DNA from: Ricinus communis
Lineage: Eukaryota > Streptophyta > Magnoliopsida > Malpighiales > Euphorbiaceae
Assembly (NCBI RefSeq): GCF_019578655.1
Contig: NC_063261.1
Span: forward strand, 21,763,626-21,827,625
Direction of reading: 5' to 3'
DNA: 64,000 nucleotides
Shown: one piece after another, positions 1-13,100 of the stretch
How positions within the stretch are numbered: the stretch's first letter is position 1
Layout: each line of letters opens with the position of its first letter
The notes under the pieces: generated by a model
Seen by the model: only the letters and a program-made list of their open reading frames with translations
What the model was told of the DNA's origin: nothing
Database searches by the model: none
Translations under genes and position numbers: made by a program

Positions 1-1195
1 CATATCGATTTTTTGGGAGAAACCATAGTAATTAGTTGAAGACAATATCTGTGTAATCAATTTGTGCATATTCTTGTTAATGATGGGATATCCAAGACTG
101 CCAATAAATAGTTTATTCAGAAAAATTATTTTATAGTTTAAGATATTTTTATTTTAGAATATATTGTTTATCTTTTTATTTTGATATTTTGATATTTTTA
201 AATATAATTATTATTAAATAACAGTTAAATCGCATAACAAATATTGTTGGAGTTACTATTGCATGCCACGTTAAAATTTCTTAATGTCATTGCATCCTAC
301 GTCAAATTTTTTAATAATATTATTTAATTTGATCGTTGTTGTGTGCCATATCAGAATTGTTAATAGTATTATGTAATTTGATTGTTATTTTACTATTAAT
401 TATTATTTATTAATAATTATATTTATGAATAATTAAAATAAAAAAATAAATTATATATTCTAAAATAATAATACATTAAATTATAAAATAGTTTAGTGAA
501 GCTTTTACAAATTTATGTTATTGATGTATTACATTTTAAAATGATTTCTGATTAAAAATTTTCTAAAATAAAGTCATTGAATTCTATTATTTATAATGTT
601 TTAAACATAAACTAATTTCATGTATAAACAAAATTAATCTATTTTAAATAAGTATAAATGTATAATATAAAAACTGTATTTACAATCTAAATATGAATTA
701 ATTTTATATCTATATAGTATGAATATAAAATTTTAAATGAATTATATTTAATTTTAAAATAAGTCAATAATTTATTTAATTAACATCAAAGACTTTTTTG
801 CTTACGGACTTCTGATTTTTTCATATTTAATTTTTATGCTAAATGATAAATTTTAGAATATAATTTCTCTTTAAAAATTAAATTGGATAGGTATAATTTT
901 ATTTTGAGTTAAAACATTTAGATGAGGAATTAAAATCGAGCAAAAAATACATTTTAAATATTTGTCTAAATATTTTTAATTTAGCTATGCTAAAACAGTT
1001 CAGGATAACCTAATCCCAAACAAGAACAACCAATTCCAACAAGCCAAACATAACATAACCCCTAGGGTTTACAATTTCTCAAAAATGACAAAAAATAAAA
1101 AAAAAAGAGCGGGAGCGAGTTTTTATATCTCACTTTCCATTATCATTTTCGCTTTCAATTTCTGAACTCGCCTTGTTAACTCAGTAACCGATTCA
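1..1195. other. AT-rich 5' flank of APC1, no gene seen
   Basis: This stretch is very AT-rich, with short open frames only and no recognisable protein or RNA gene. The last ~130 bases are less AT-biased and hold a telo-box-like motif, a TATA-like TTTATATC near 1120 and the presumed 5' UTR. It most likely contains the APC1 promoter. Nothing else in it could be recognised. Confidence 0.6.
1063..1070 (+). promoter_or_regulatory. telo-box-like promoter element
   Basis: TAGGGTTT (reverse complement AAACCCTA) lies about 125 bases before the APC1 start codon. Telo-boxes are common in plant promoters of genes expressed in dividing cells, which would suit a cell-cycle gene. A single short motif in AT-rich DNA can arise by chance, so this is suggestive only. 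Confidence 0.35.
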
Positions 1196-4100
1196 ATGCT
1201 TCGTGAACTCACCGTACTTGGCGAGTTCAAGCCATTTGGTTTAATAGCTGAAGCTCTCGACGGCAAACCTCTTGATAATAATAATGTCGTCACTGATAAG
1301 TACGATTACTTTCTTTTTGACCCTGACATCGTCAGAGACCGAGACGAAATGAACGATTCCGATATTTCTGCATCTCCTTTTAGCGACCAATGTGATCATG
1401 AACTCTTCATTAGAGGAAACAGGTGAATCTGGATTATTTTGTAGTGGAACAGTTTGCTTTTATGTTTCTTTTTCAAGTAAAATTTAAGATAAAAGTAAAA
1501 TAAAAATAAATATGTTAATTGAGAGATTAAGTTCTGAACAATGATAAGGGTTTTATTGAGCTAAATGTAGTAGTATAGTAAGATAAATTGTATATGCATA
1601 TTTGTTTTTATAAAAGGTTTAAAATAATTGAATGGAGCTTGTATTATAATATTGGTTCAGTGAGCTAAATTAGTAATCTATTAAGCTAAATTGAAAATGC
1701 AGCTATAGTTTTCAATAGAAGTTCAGAAAATGCATGAATTCAATTCAACTGAATTCTGTTTAGGCAATTCTCGTGTTTGGAAAACTTTTAGTTGCTAGTA
1801 TTGAATTCTTCCAACGTATAATAAACAAGGCATTTTGCAAGAAATGAAATCATATCAAATTTAACTTTGCAGGATTTCAATGCACAAAGCCTAAATATTG
1901 TTATTGTTAATACTTGGTTTGAATTCTTTACTGCTATAGTTTCTTTTTCTTGCTGGTTTTAGTCATTAGACGTTTGAAACTTGGTTATACTATTATTAAG
2001 CTGGATTCCAAGGCAAATCAAGAGAAGACAAGGGAAAAAAGGAGAAGTTTTTGAAGTTATATCTCTTTACTAATCACAATTCTTTTCTTGCTTTCTGTTT
2101 TACTCTCCTGATTGATTATTTGCATGTTTACATAAATTTCTCTCTTCTCATGTTTAACAGGATAATATGGTCCACAGGTTCACGAGTTTTCAAGAGATTT
2201 ACCTCTCCCTCCCCTGTTAAAATGGTATTTTCTCACCATTTCTTACATCTCACATTCGATATCTCATGATGGAGTTTTATTTGATACTTTCTAAAAGCTA
2301 GATGTTTGCTTCATTTTTCTTTTGTTCACTTTTGACTAACTACTTAGGATGATATGAATTGGCGGTTAATGGGACGCAAAGGTGGGTGTGTGCTAGTCAG
2401 ATATGATCATTTGAATGCTACATTGTTTTGCCAGAGAGAACATCTATTTGATGAAGAGCTTCTTTTTTTCTTAAAAAAATTTTTCGGATATTATTTTTGA
2501 AATCCGCCCTTGACATTTGTGCTACACCTTGATGCCTACTTCAGCTACCTTTTTTCTCAATTTAAACTATTTTTTCTTTAGGTGATAGTCAAATTCTATT
2601 GCCGATATAGTAAATTTATTACATTTGTTGTTTAATTGTTACAAACATCTGAAAGCATGGCTCAGACTTTGATGTTTTCCAGATATTTTTTTGACCTAAT
2701 TTTATCTTTGCTTTATCAAATACTAAACTTGCTTTATTGTCTCTGCAATTTGTATTGCTTGCAAGTAGCATTATGCTTATACGATTCCATTTATAGCTTT
2801 GAATTTCTATTGATAACTACTATGTCTTTTATGTTATAGGCATGCTGGTGTCATCTGGGTGAGATGTCTGAGGCTTTGCTTTGCATCTTGCAAATTGATT
2901 CTCTAACAATATACAATATATCAGGTAAGCTGAGTGGGAAGTTTCCAGTGATGACTAAAACATATCAGGCAAGCTGAGTGGGAAGTGATGATTAAGTAAT
3001 ATGCTCTTTCTCTAAAGTAGTAAAGTGTACTCCTATAAGTCAGCAGTGTTTAATGTGCATCTCTTTGGAGTCATAAAATGCCCAAAAAACACTTCCTTTT
3101 CACTTCAGCAATGCTTGGAAGGGAGGGAGAGTATCAGATAGTTATCATATATCCATTGACGAGATAAAAGATGTGGTAATATGTTGGTTGGTTGGCACTA
3201 TCATCTTTTGGTTGATTTTTTGTAGTTTCTTCTTTTAAATATTGGTAAACTGAGAATTAGATTGTCAATATCTTATACTGATACTAGAGGAGCCTATAGT
3301 TTTTGTACCCTATACACACTTGGTTTATCCCTATTTACATTGATGCTAATTTGCTTTTATCCTGAAACTTAATTCCATTGTCGGCTTATTCATTTTCTTG
3401 AACAGTTTGAGCTTAATTCATTTCTGAAATTACAGATGTTCTTTTTTCTTTTTGAAAAAAAAAAACACCAGGCGAAGTAGTATCCATTCCCCTCCCCTGT
3501 ACCATTACATCAATATGGCCTCTTCCATTTGGTTTGCTACTCCAGCCAGCAGCTGAAGGGAGTTCACCAATGCAATCAACTTTTTTATCCACAAATCCTT
3601 TATTAGGTGCACGTGATATATCCTCTCTTAGAAGAGAAATTGGACACAGTCCGCAACAAAATGTCACTTTTTCCAATGCATTTGATAATGTGATCAAAGC
3701 AGACACAGTAACCTTGTCCTCTCATCTGATTCTGAAGGATCTGCTGGAAGAGCCACAGGTATTTCTATCTTCTTGCATTCTTGCCTTCTGGTTTTCATTA
3801 GTTTAACACTCTCTCAGTCATAAAGAAGCCATGTTACTTGAATTCTTTCAGTCAACTTATATTGAAGAAAGAGGAAAGTTGAACATAATGAAGGATTTTG
3901 ATGAAAAAACAATTTGGACAAGTGATCAAATTCCTCTAATGGCTTCATACAACAAAGGTATCTCATATTTTCTTTGACTAGATAAACTTTATGTTTTGTT
4001 TGCCTCCCCCTTTAATCTCGATTCACACATTAAATTCCTTGCCACTTCTTCTGCAGGAAAGTTGCAGCATTCAGTGTGGGTTGTTGAAGTCATCAATTCC

Positions 4101-7100
4101 AACCTTGAAGACGCAAATGCTAGTTCGATTGACGAGATTCCCACTGGTGTAGTAGCTAAACAGTTCTCCTTGCGTAGAATATGGCAAGGGAAGGGTGCCC
4201 AAGCAGCTGCTTGTAAGGTGCCTTTAGTCAGTTATCTGCTGTCTTTTGCATTATAGAGTCTAATCCTTACTCCATACCTTCAAGCCCCATGACATGAAAA
4301 AGCCATTTAGTACTATCTTCAGTCTGAAATTTTATATTCTTTTCCTGCCCTTAAAACCTCATTCTTTGTGTAAAAGTCAAATATTTCTTTGAGTTATTCT
4401 TTCACCATGTTTTTCTCTTCAAATAAGTGCACTTTCTGTTTATGTTCTATCATTTTGACCACTATGCTCTTTCCACTTTCTGCTGCATCTTATCTGCATT
4501 TGGATGATTTAAATATGATACCTATTCCACTGATGTCTTTTGAGCTGTTAATATGGTGTAGCTAAGCAATTTGTTCTTGTCCATGTTACCAGGTGTTTCT
4601 GGCAACTGATGATGATGCTGCTCCTGTTCTTTGTTTTCTTCTTCAAGAACAGAAGAAATTGTTGTCAGTAAGGCTTCAAAGTCTTGAAATCAATAATGAG
4701 ATAATCTTTGATGTTAAACCTGACATGAGCTGGAGCATATCTGCAACTGCAGCTGCACCAGTGATTATAACACGCCCAAGGTAGAACTAACTTTGCTTTA
4801 ATCACTTTCTTTTTTCACCATTTACTGTTATCTTGATTAATTGTTTATCTATTACTGGATCTACATTTGTCCTTTTTGTTTTTCCTGTTTTCCTTGTCAG
4901 AGTGAAAGCCGGACTGCTTCCGTATTCAGACATTGTTGTTTTGGCTCCAGAAAACACACTTCTCCTCTATGTAAGCTTTATGCACTATTTATTTAACTGT
5001 TCTTAGCAATTTTGTTTAACTTCTGTTTGAATTATGTCTATGGGAGCTTGTGTTTGATGCTGTTTAGGATCTCTCTTTCTTTGGATAATTTTGTACCTGT
5101 AATTTTGTTGTCTCTAGCAAGAGGTTTTAATCTTTTTGATATTCTTTTTAGGATTTCTGAACTAAAATTAATACTGATAGTTTCTTCTTCTTAGTACCTA
5201 TCCTGTTTTTATTTTGAATTTTTCTCTAATATGTTAAGTATGCTCTCTCTCTCTCTCTCTCTTCCCCACTCCCATCACACTCCCTTTCCTTTTCAGCTAC
5301 TTAAGTGACTGTTAGAAACTTCAGAAGGAAGGGATGTGGATAAGTTTCATTTAGTTAAAACTGAAATGGTTGCATGCCCAACAGGAAGTAACTTAGTTCC
5401 TCATGATCTGACTAAGGAAATAATCTAGATAGTGTACTTGCTAGCTGAAAGCTTGAGGATATTAGAGTGCTCATTGTGAAATGGATTGATTTAGCGTATC
5501 CTACCTGGTTGATTATGTCTCATATTCAGCTGTGCTGCCTAATTGCTTGCCATGTGCAAAACTTTTGCATGCTTTCTGCAATTGTTTATAATAATTATGG
5601 TTCATTACTTCTGAAAGTTATTGCCCACATATGAGATTACTTTCTATTGGAACCTCCTATTCTTGTAATAGAAAGCACGTATAATTTTTGTGCTGGCAGC
5701 CTGGTACTGTACCCCAAATTATCTGTCTACAGAATATAGAGTTTCTTATATAGCAATATCGTGATAGCATATTTGCTTGGCACGACATTTGTTTGCTGAA
5801 CTACTTTCGACATCTTAATATAATCTTGCTGGGTGTGATTAATTGATATATATATATGTCATACTGCAGTCGGGGAAGCAATGCCTGTGCAAGTATTTCA
5901 TGCCTTCTTCTTTGGGTAAAAGTCATGACTTAAAGATTCTAGGATTGGCTGATGCTGTGGAGGGGCGTGTGAATTTAATAACAAATAATGGGCAGGTATA
6001 CTAATTTTGGTATTTAGTAAGCTTTTGCTTAGCAAGATTGCAATATTCGTTGTCCTTTTCTTTTCAGGTTCTCGAGATGGGTTGATCTTCAACTTTCTCG
6101 ACTTATTTGCTACTTCTGTTCTATAATTTGTAGCACCATTTGAGTGGTGACTTCTTTTTATATATAAATTCTGTTTTGTGCTACATTACTTATGGCCTTT
6201 GGCATGGTGGATTGGAGGAAAATGCTTCATCGTTCTCTTATTAAAAGAGGAATAGGTCCCTCCCGACAAGTTAGCTAATTTACTTGAGCACTGTTTAGAA
6301 AAAAATTCTAATATCATGCTCAATGCTTATATGAACTCAATTTAGGCGGAGAAATTCTGGTAGTTAAATGAAAAAATTTACCAGTCTCAGTAATATTTAT
6401 TTGTTATCTTCTCATCACAAGTTGTTTGCTGGTTGTCTTATGGTACCTGACTATACTTTTTGTAATTTTCCTAGATGTTTCGATGTGCATTACGAAGAAA
6501 TCCTTCATCTTCATTGGTGAAAGATTGCATCACAGCAATGGCTGAGGGGCTCACTTCCAGTTTCTATAATCATTTCCTTGTTCTTCTTTGGGGAGAGAAT
6601 GATTCTGACTACTTGTCAAGGGCTGATTCTACTGTTGATTCTGAATGGGACTCATTTTCAAGTGTTATACTTAGAATGTGTGTAAAGTCTAGTGCAACTT
6701 CTCTGAAGCCTTCTAATTTACTTCCAGTTTCATCCTGGGAGTTCCTTCTTAACAGCAGATTTCACAAGAACTATACAAAACTTAATTTCATTACTGGATA
6801 TTCTTCTGCAACATCACTGTCTGTTGGGGAAATGAATTCTTCTGGATCAAATACAAAGGATAAACAAAGTTCAGAAGAATCATTTTACTTTGACCTATTA
6901 CAGGGGAGTTTGGATTGTCTGCATGCATTATATGAAAGTCTGAAATTGGATAATCTTCGCAATCGGTGAGTTTAGTTTCTACTGTTGTTGCCGAGTAATG
7001 TAATCTGTTGAAACTATACTATTCTCTAACTAGTTCTCGACTCCCGAACTCTTCTCCTTTCTCCACCCTTAACCCTGATAATTTCTTATTTTATTTTGTT

Positions 7101-10100
7101 GAGCCCCATAAGCTAACTTTGCAATAAGTGGTAAATGTACATGTTCTTTTTGTTCATTTTTTTAAACAATTTATATCATCTCAAGGTTTTCAAACCATAA
7201 AAGTACATACAACATTCAAATAAGATAGACACTTGGAGGTTGGCTGCTATATAAAGCATTTAGGCTCAGTATTTGCTTCTTGTGCACCGCATACCAGCTG
7301 AAATGACTTTGATTTTGTAATTGTAAAATTATGAATTGTTCTCTCTTTTCACCACTCAACATGAAATTTTGGCTGGAAAACATTTTCTTTTTCTGTTTCC
7401 TGAATAAACTGTTAAATATTACACTATGTACTTGTGCTATTTCTAAATTCTGTTAACGAGATAAGTCCAACTTTACTTGCAGGGACTTGGAGCTTCTGGC
7501 AGTTCTGTTATGCAAAATGGCCAAGTTCCTTGGCAAAGAAAGTTATATAGATCATTATGTTCGTGATTTCCCTGGACTTTATAAGAAAATTGGGATGTGC
7601 ACAGTATCTCTTTCCCAGAAAGCTCCTCCTAGCATATTCAGATGGCTTGAAAACTGTTTGAAACTTGGTTGCACTTCTGCTAATAGAAATGATCTGCCAC
7701 CTTTAATTTATAAAGATGGAAGTTCTGTAGTGAGCTGGGCACGGAAGATAGTCTCCTTCTACAGTCTATTATGTGGAGCTAAACAGATAGGGAAACAGCT
7801 ATCTTCTGGTGTTTACTGCAGTGTTGCTTTGGGATCGTATTGCACTAGCGAGGAGCTCACTGTCTTGGCAATGGTTGGAGAAAAATTTGGACTGCAGCAG
7901 CTTGACTCACTACCTTCTGGTGTTTCTCTTCCTTTGCGACATGTAAGTTGAGTTATTTTGCTTTGTAGTGTGTTGGAAACTCTTGACTGCCAACGGATTT
8001 GAGAAACTTTGCAAATATGTATAGTAGTTTCTGAGGAATATACAAAGTGAGAAAGGGTTTTTAATTGCTTAATTATTGTGTCGTCATTGAAGGCATTCCT
8101 AGGTTTTTCTGTGAAAACATAATGGGAAACTAATTCTTCTTTGTTTTTGGGTATTGATAGATTCATTTAATGTTCAGAGCAATCTACTGGTGAAACAATA
8201 AAGCCTATTTTGGGGGTTTCAATCATTTGATTTTCTGTCTTTGGACACTTTTGCTCTCATTGTTAAAAATTTAGTATGGATTCCTAATATCTGCAGTCTT
8301 CATTGATAAGGAGGAGAATTTTCACTCTTTTCAACCGCTGAGCTGCAATTGTAATTAACTGCTGAGTTGCTCTCAGGATATTACCTAAGCCATTTTTATT
8401 TCTCAACTTCTCCTTCTCTCTCCTCCTCTTCCTTTTCCCTCTGTGTGTTGCTGGAGGATTAAAAACTTGCAAATAGATTCTCTTCCTTTCTTTTTTGTCT
8501 CTCTTTTTGTTTACTTTATAGTTTATTCAGAAGTCTTCCTCTACCATTTTGCTCAAACAAAAAATTTTTCTGAGTCGTTTGAAAAATAAATTAATGAGTA
8601 TTCTTTCAAATACAACGTCTATCAGAATGAGACTTTCTAACAACTGAAATAGACATGAATAAAACCTAGTAACAATATGATTGACTGGATTAATGGCCAA
8701 ATACCTTTTAACTATGGTCAAGTTTTAAGGATGTGGAAGTTTTATTTCACAAAATAATGGTGAAACCTAAGTACTGAAACAAGCCTCAAAAGAAGTTTGC
8801 TCCTTTGGATTGTAGACCTTATGGTTATGGCAAAATCTATCTCTTACAACCCTATTGGCTTTGTCAATATTAAGATTTTATTCCTTCACAACTATATCTA
8901 TTCATGTATAGTTGAATATATCTTCTACTGTATTGACATTTCAGTTCTTTGTAGGTGTTGGATAAGTGCCGAGAATCTCCACCAACTGATTGGCCTGCAG
9001 CAGCATATGTTCTTCTTGGTCGTGAAGATCTGGCCATGTTACGTTTAACCCATTCCCACAAATCTAAGGAACTTGAAACTCAATCCAAAGCGAATTTAAT
9101 ATCCATGTCTGCACCTTACATGCTACATATGCATCCTGTGACAATTCCTTCTGCCGTTTCTGATTCAACTGGACTGGATGCCTCCAAGTTTGATGATACA
9201 GAATCTGCTGATGGGTCCATGATGGATGGTATGGAGCACATCTTCAACTCTAGCACTCAGTTGCAGTATGGTCGAGATCTGCGATTGAATGAGGTCTGCT
9301 TGGTTCCTTGTATTTGACCATGAAAAACTCAGTGATGCAAATTGTAGTTGTTGAGAACAATCTTCTATTATTTGCATGAATTAGCTATAGGGTATGAAAT
9401 GCTTAATGATGTACATTTCACATTTAGAAAGTGATATCACAAGATAGTCATAATGAAATTTTTTAGCATCTAGCATAGTTTAGTTATTTATATTGGGATA
9501 GCTCACTTTTTATCAAATTGCACTTATGTACACTGGCTAGCATGAGTTCAAGTTCCTTCTGTGTTTTTGTTGGCTACTTTGGCTTCTATTAGGTTAGACG
9601 CCTTCTGTGCTCCGCAAAACCTGTGGCTATCCAAACATCTGTTAATCCCAGTGCCTCTGATCAGGATATCCAACAGGTGCACTTTGCTTGTTCTCAGTTA
9701 TAAATAATACTTGATTTTGTATGTTATAGTTCTTTCCTTGTACATATATAGACTGAGATGTTGGATGCTAGTATGAGTTTACTTTAAAGACATTCCCTGA
9801 TGTCTATTAGAGTCCATTTATCACACGCTTTGCATTCTAGAAGTCATTTGTTCTTCTGTACCCAAAATATTCTTGAAATTTAACACCCATACAAGTAAAT
9901 TGTAGAGAAGAATGAAGGAAAAGGAGCAAATTCAAGGGGTAGAGGTAGACCTATATCAATGTGAACTGAAGTAGTAAGTATGGTGGACTATTGTGATCGT
10001 TATAGAAAGTTTCCTTAATTAGGGATGAATTGAAAATAAGGCTCCCTATAATTGACCCTAACCAATTAGGGGTTGAGGGGTAGTCGAGTTGGCTGTAAAA

Positions 10101-13100
10101 ATATTTTCTTATCATCAATAAATTTTTCGATTCCCAAAAATTTCTATGTTTTATGTTTATCTCCCTTCCCAGAAATTTCTATCTTTTGCGTTTATCTCCC
10201 TTTCCACCATTTTTATAAATGGGAATTGAAGAGGGTCCGTAATATGCTAAATGAGGTGGATATTTCTGGAGAAAGATTATGGCATCAATCCCTGCCTTGT
10301 GTCTTTGAACATTGTTGATTTACAATTTATTTCTTTTGCCTCTAGAGTTTAGCCCGATAGGACTTAGATGATTTATCCTGTGGTTGGAGATTTTCAAAGT
10401 TATGAATGAGTAAATTCTTAGATTAAGCATTTTAGGGATATCTTTTGAAATAGAGGTCTCAAAAGGTTTTAATGGGTCATTATTATTGTTATTGTTTTAT
10501 TGTTTACTGTTAATGGTTCAATGGTTGTTGTGGTTGATTTTCATCTTATTTTTTTGTTTCTTCTTCTTTTCTCTCCCTCTCATGTAAAGGCTCAATTGTG
10601 GCACCTGGCACAGAGGACCACTGCTCTTCCTCTGGGCCGTGGGGCATTTACTTTGGCAACAATATCAACTCTTTTAACAGAGGTATTCCATTTCTTTTTA
10701 TTTATACTATTTAAATTTTTCTGTTTTCTTCTCAATTTAAGTTGATTCCTTCAAGCCGTATGCGCATTTTCTTATTGGAGTTCTTGAATTCTTTTGTAGG
10801 CCTTTACTGTCCCAAAGCTTGTTTTAGCAGGTCGGTTGCCTGCTCAACAAAATGCAACTGTATGTTCATCAGTTCATGTTATGTTCTAGTATTATCTTGT
10901 GACCTTCATTCATATCTTCATTTTATAATTTTTGGTCACTTCTCTTGCCATATTTCTTGAAATCTCATTTTATTATCATTCAGTTGTTCCATTGCTTATG
11001 ATATATGTCGATTTGAGAATTCTTCTAAACACTACACTGTAAATTCTTTAAAACTTGTTATGAATTTGAAGTTTTTCGGACAAAAGGAAATATAATTGCT
11101 TCTGTTGTTTATTCCTACACCCATTAATCTCTATTTATAGGGTTTCACACATCTCTAAAAAGAAAGAATCTCTACTGCCTAATTTACAGTAATATGCATG
11201 ATTGGCTCCTACAATCAAGAGTCAATACTAATTAACTCCTAAAATTAAGCCTTAAAAACATGGGAACAACTGTCAACACTCCCCCTTAAGATGGTGTATG
11301 TATATCAGCCATACCCATCTTGCATACAAAAGAGTGAAACAATCCAGTACATAACCCCTTGGTAAATACATCAGCTAATTGATTTTTTGAATTTGTGTAG
11401 CTGATTCTGAGACTTTGATCTTCTAATTTTTCTTTGATGAAGAATCGATCAATCTCAACATGTTTTGTACGATCATGTTGTATTGGGTTATGAGCAATAC
11501 TGATGGCTGCCTTATTATCACAATGTAACAACACACATTCAGAAGATGTAGATCTTGCATTAACTTCTTAAGCCATAACAGTTCACATACTCCTTGCGCC
11601 ATTGCTCTGTATTCTGCTTCAGCACTTGACCTAGCCACTACACTTTGTTTTTTGCTTCTCCAAGTGACCAAATTTCCACCCATGAAGGCACAATAACCAG
11701 AAGTGGATCTTCTATCATTAGGAGAGCCCGCCCAATCAGCATCAAAATATGCTTCAATTCGTAAATGACCATTATTCACAAAAAGTATTCCTTTACCTGA
11801 ATTAGACTTGAGATACCTTAAAATTCGAAAGACAGCATCAAGATGTATAGTTCGGGAACTATGCATAAATTGGCTGACTATACTTACCGCATAAGCAATG
11901 TCAGGCCGTGTATGAGAAAGATAAATCAATCTCCCAACCAGTCGTTGATATCGATCAATGTCAACTAATTCTCCGACATTTTCTTTCAGCCTATGATTAG
12001 CTTCAATGGGAGTGTCAACATGTTTACAGCCTAGCATTCCTGTTTCCTTTAGCAAATCAAGGACATATTTTCTTTGGGAGATGAATATACCCTTTTCTGA
12101 TCGAGCAACTTCTATCCCAAGAAAATATCGTAATTTACCCAGATCTTTGATCTCAAACTCCGTGGCCAAGTACTTCTTCAGCCTGGTCATTTCTTCTTGA
12201 TTATCACCTGTTATCACTATATCATCAACATATACAATGAGAATATTAATCCTCCCTTGGAGATATTTGATGAACATAGTATGATCTGCATGGCTTTGTT
12301 TGTAACCAAAAGCAATGATTGCTTTACTGAACCTATCAAACCAAGCTCGAGGGGACTGTTTCAGACCATATAAGGCTTTCTTTAATCTGCATACCTTCCC
12401 TTCAGTTTTTTGATTGGAAAAACCTGGAGGAATTTTCATATAGACTTCTTCTTCCAAGTTACCATGTAGGAAGGCATTTTTAACATCGAACTGCTGAAGA
12501 TCCCATCCAAGATTTGCAGCACAAGTTAAGAGCACTCTTACTGAATTCATCTTGGCAACAGGTGCAAATGTTTCTTGGTAGTCAATGCCATAGGTTTGGG
12601 TGAGACCTTTTGCCACCAGTCGCGCCTTTAACCTTTCAATGGAGCCATCTGCCCTATGCTTCACTGTGAATACCCATTTATATCCTACTGGTTTTTTTCT
12701 GAATGGCATGTCGACAACCTCCCATGTTCCATTCTTTACCAAGGCTTTCATTTCTTCTACCATAGTATCTTTCCATTTAGGATCATTAACAACTTCCTCC
12801 CATCCCTGTGGTATAGAGATAGAATGCAAAGAAGACAAGAAGGCTCTATAGGAAGGAGACAAATCTTTATACGAAACAAAGCTAGAGATAGAATGTTGAG
12901 TATAAGATATAACTCCTTTCCTGACAGCTATTGGAAGATCAAGGTCATTATCACATGAATTAAGAGATGGAAGTTCATTAGACAAGTTAGAAGGAGGAGA
13001 TAGATTACCTGAATCCACAGGAGTTGAGCCCGGGTTGAGTGATTGGCTATGAAGAGTAGTATCCTCCTTTTTCTTGCGTGAGTAGCTTAATAGATCAAGT

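Noticed and set aside
3413..3706. 97-codon open frame on the - strand
   Set aside because: It lies antisense to APC1 exon 4, which has clear protein similarity; it is a shadow frame.
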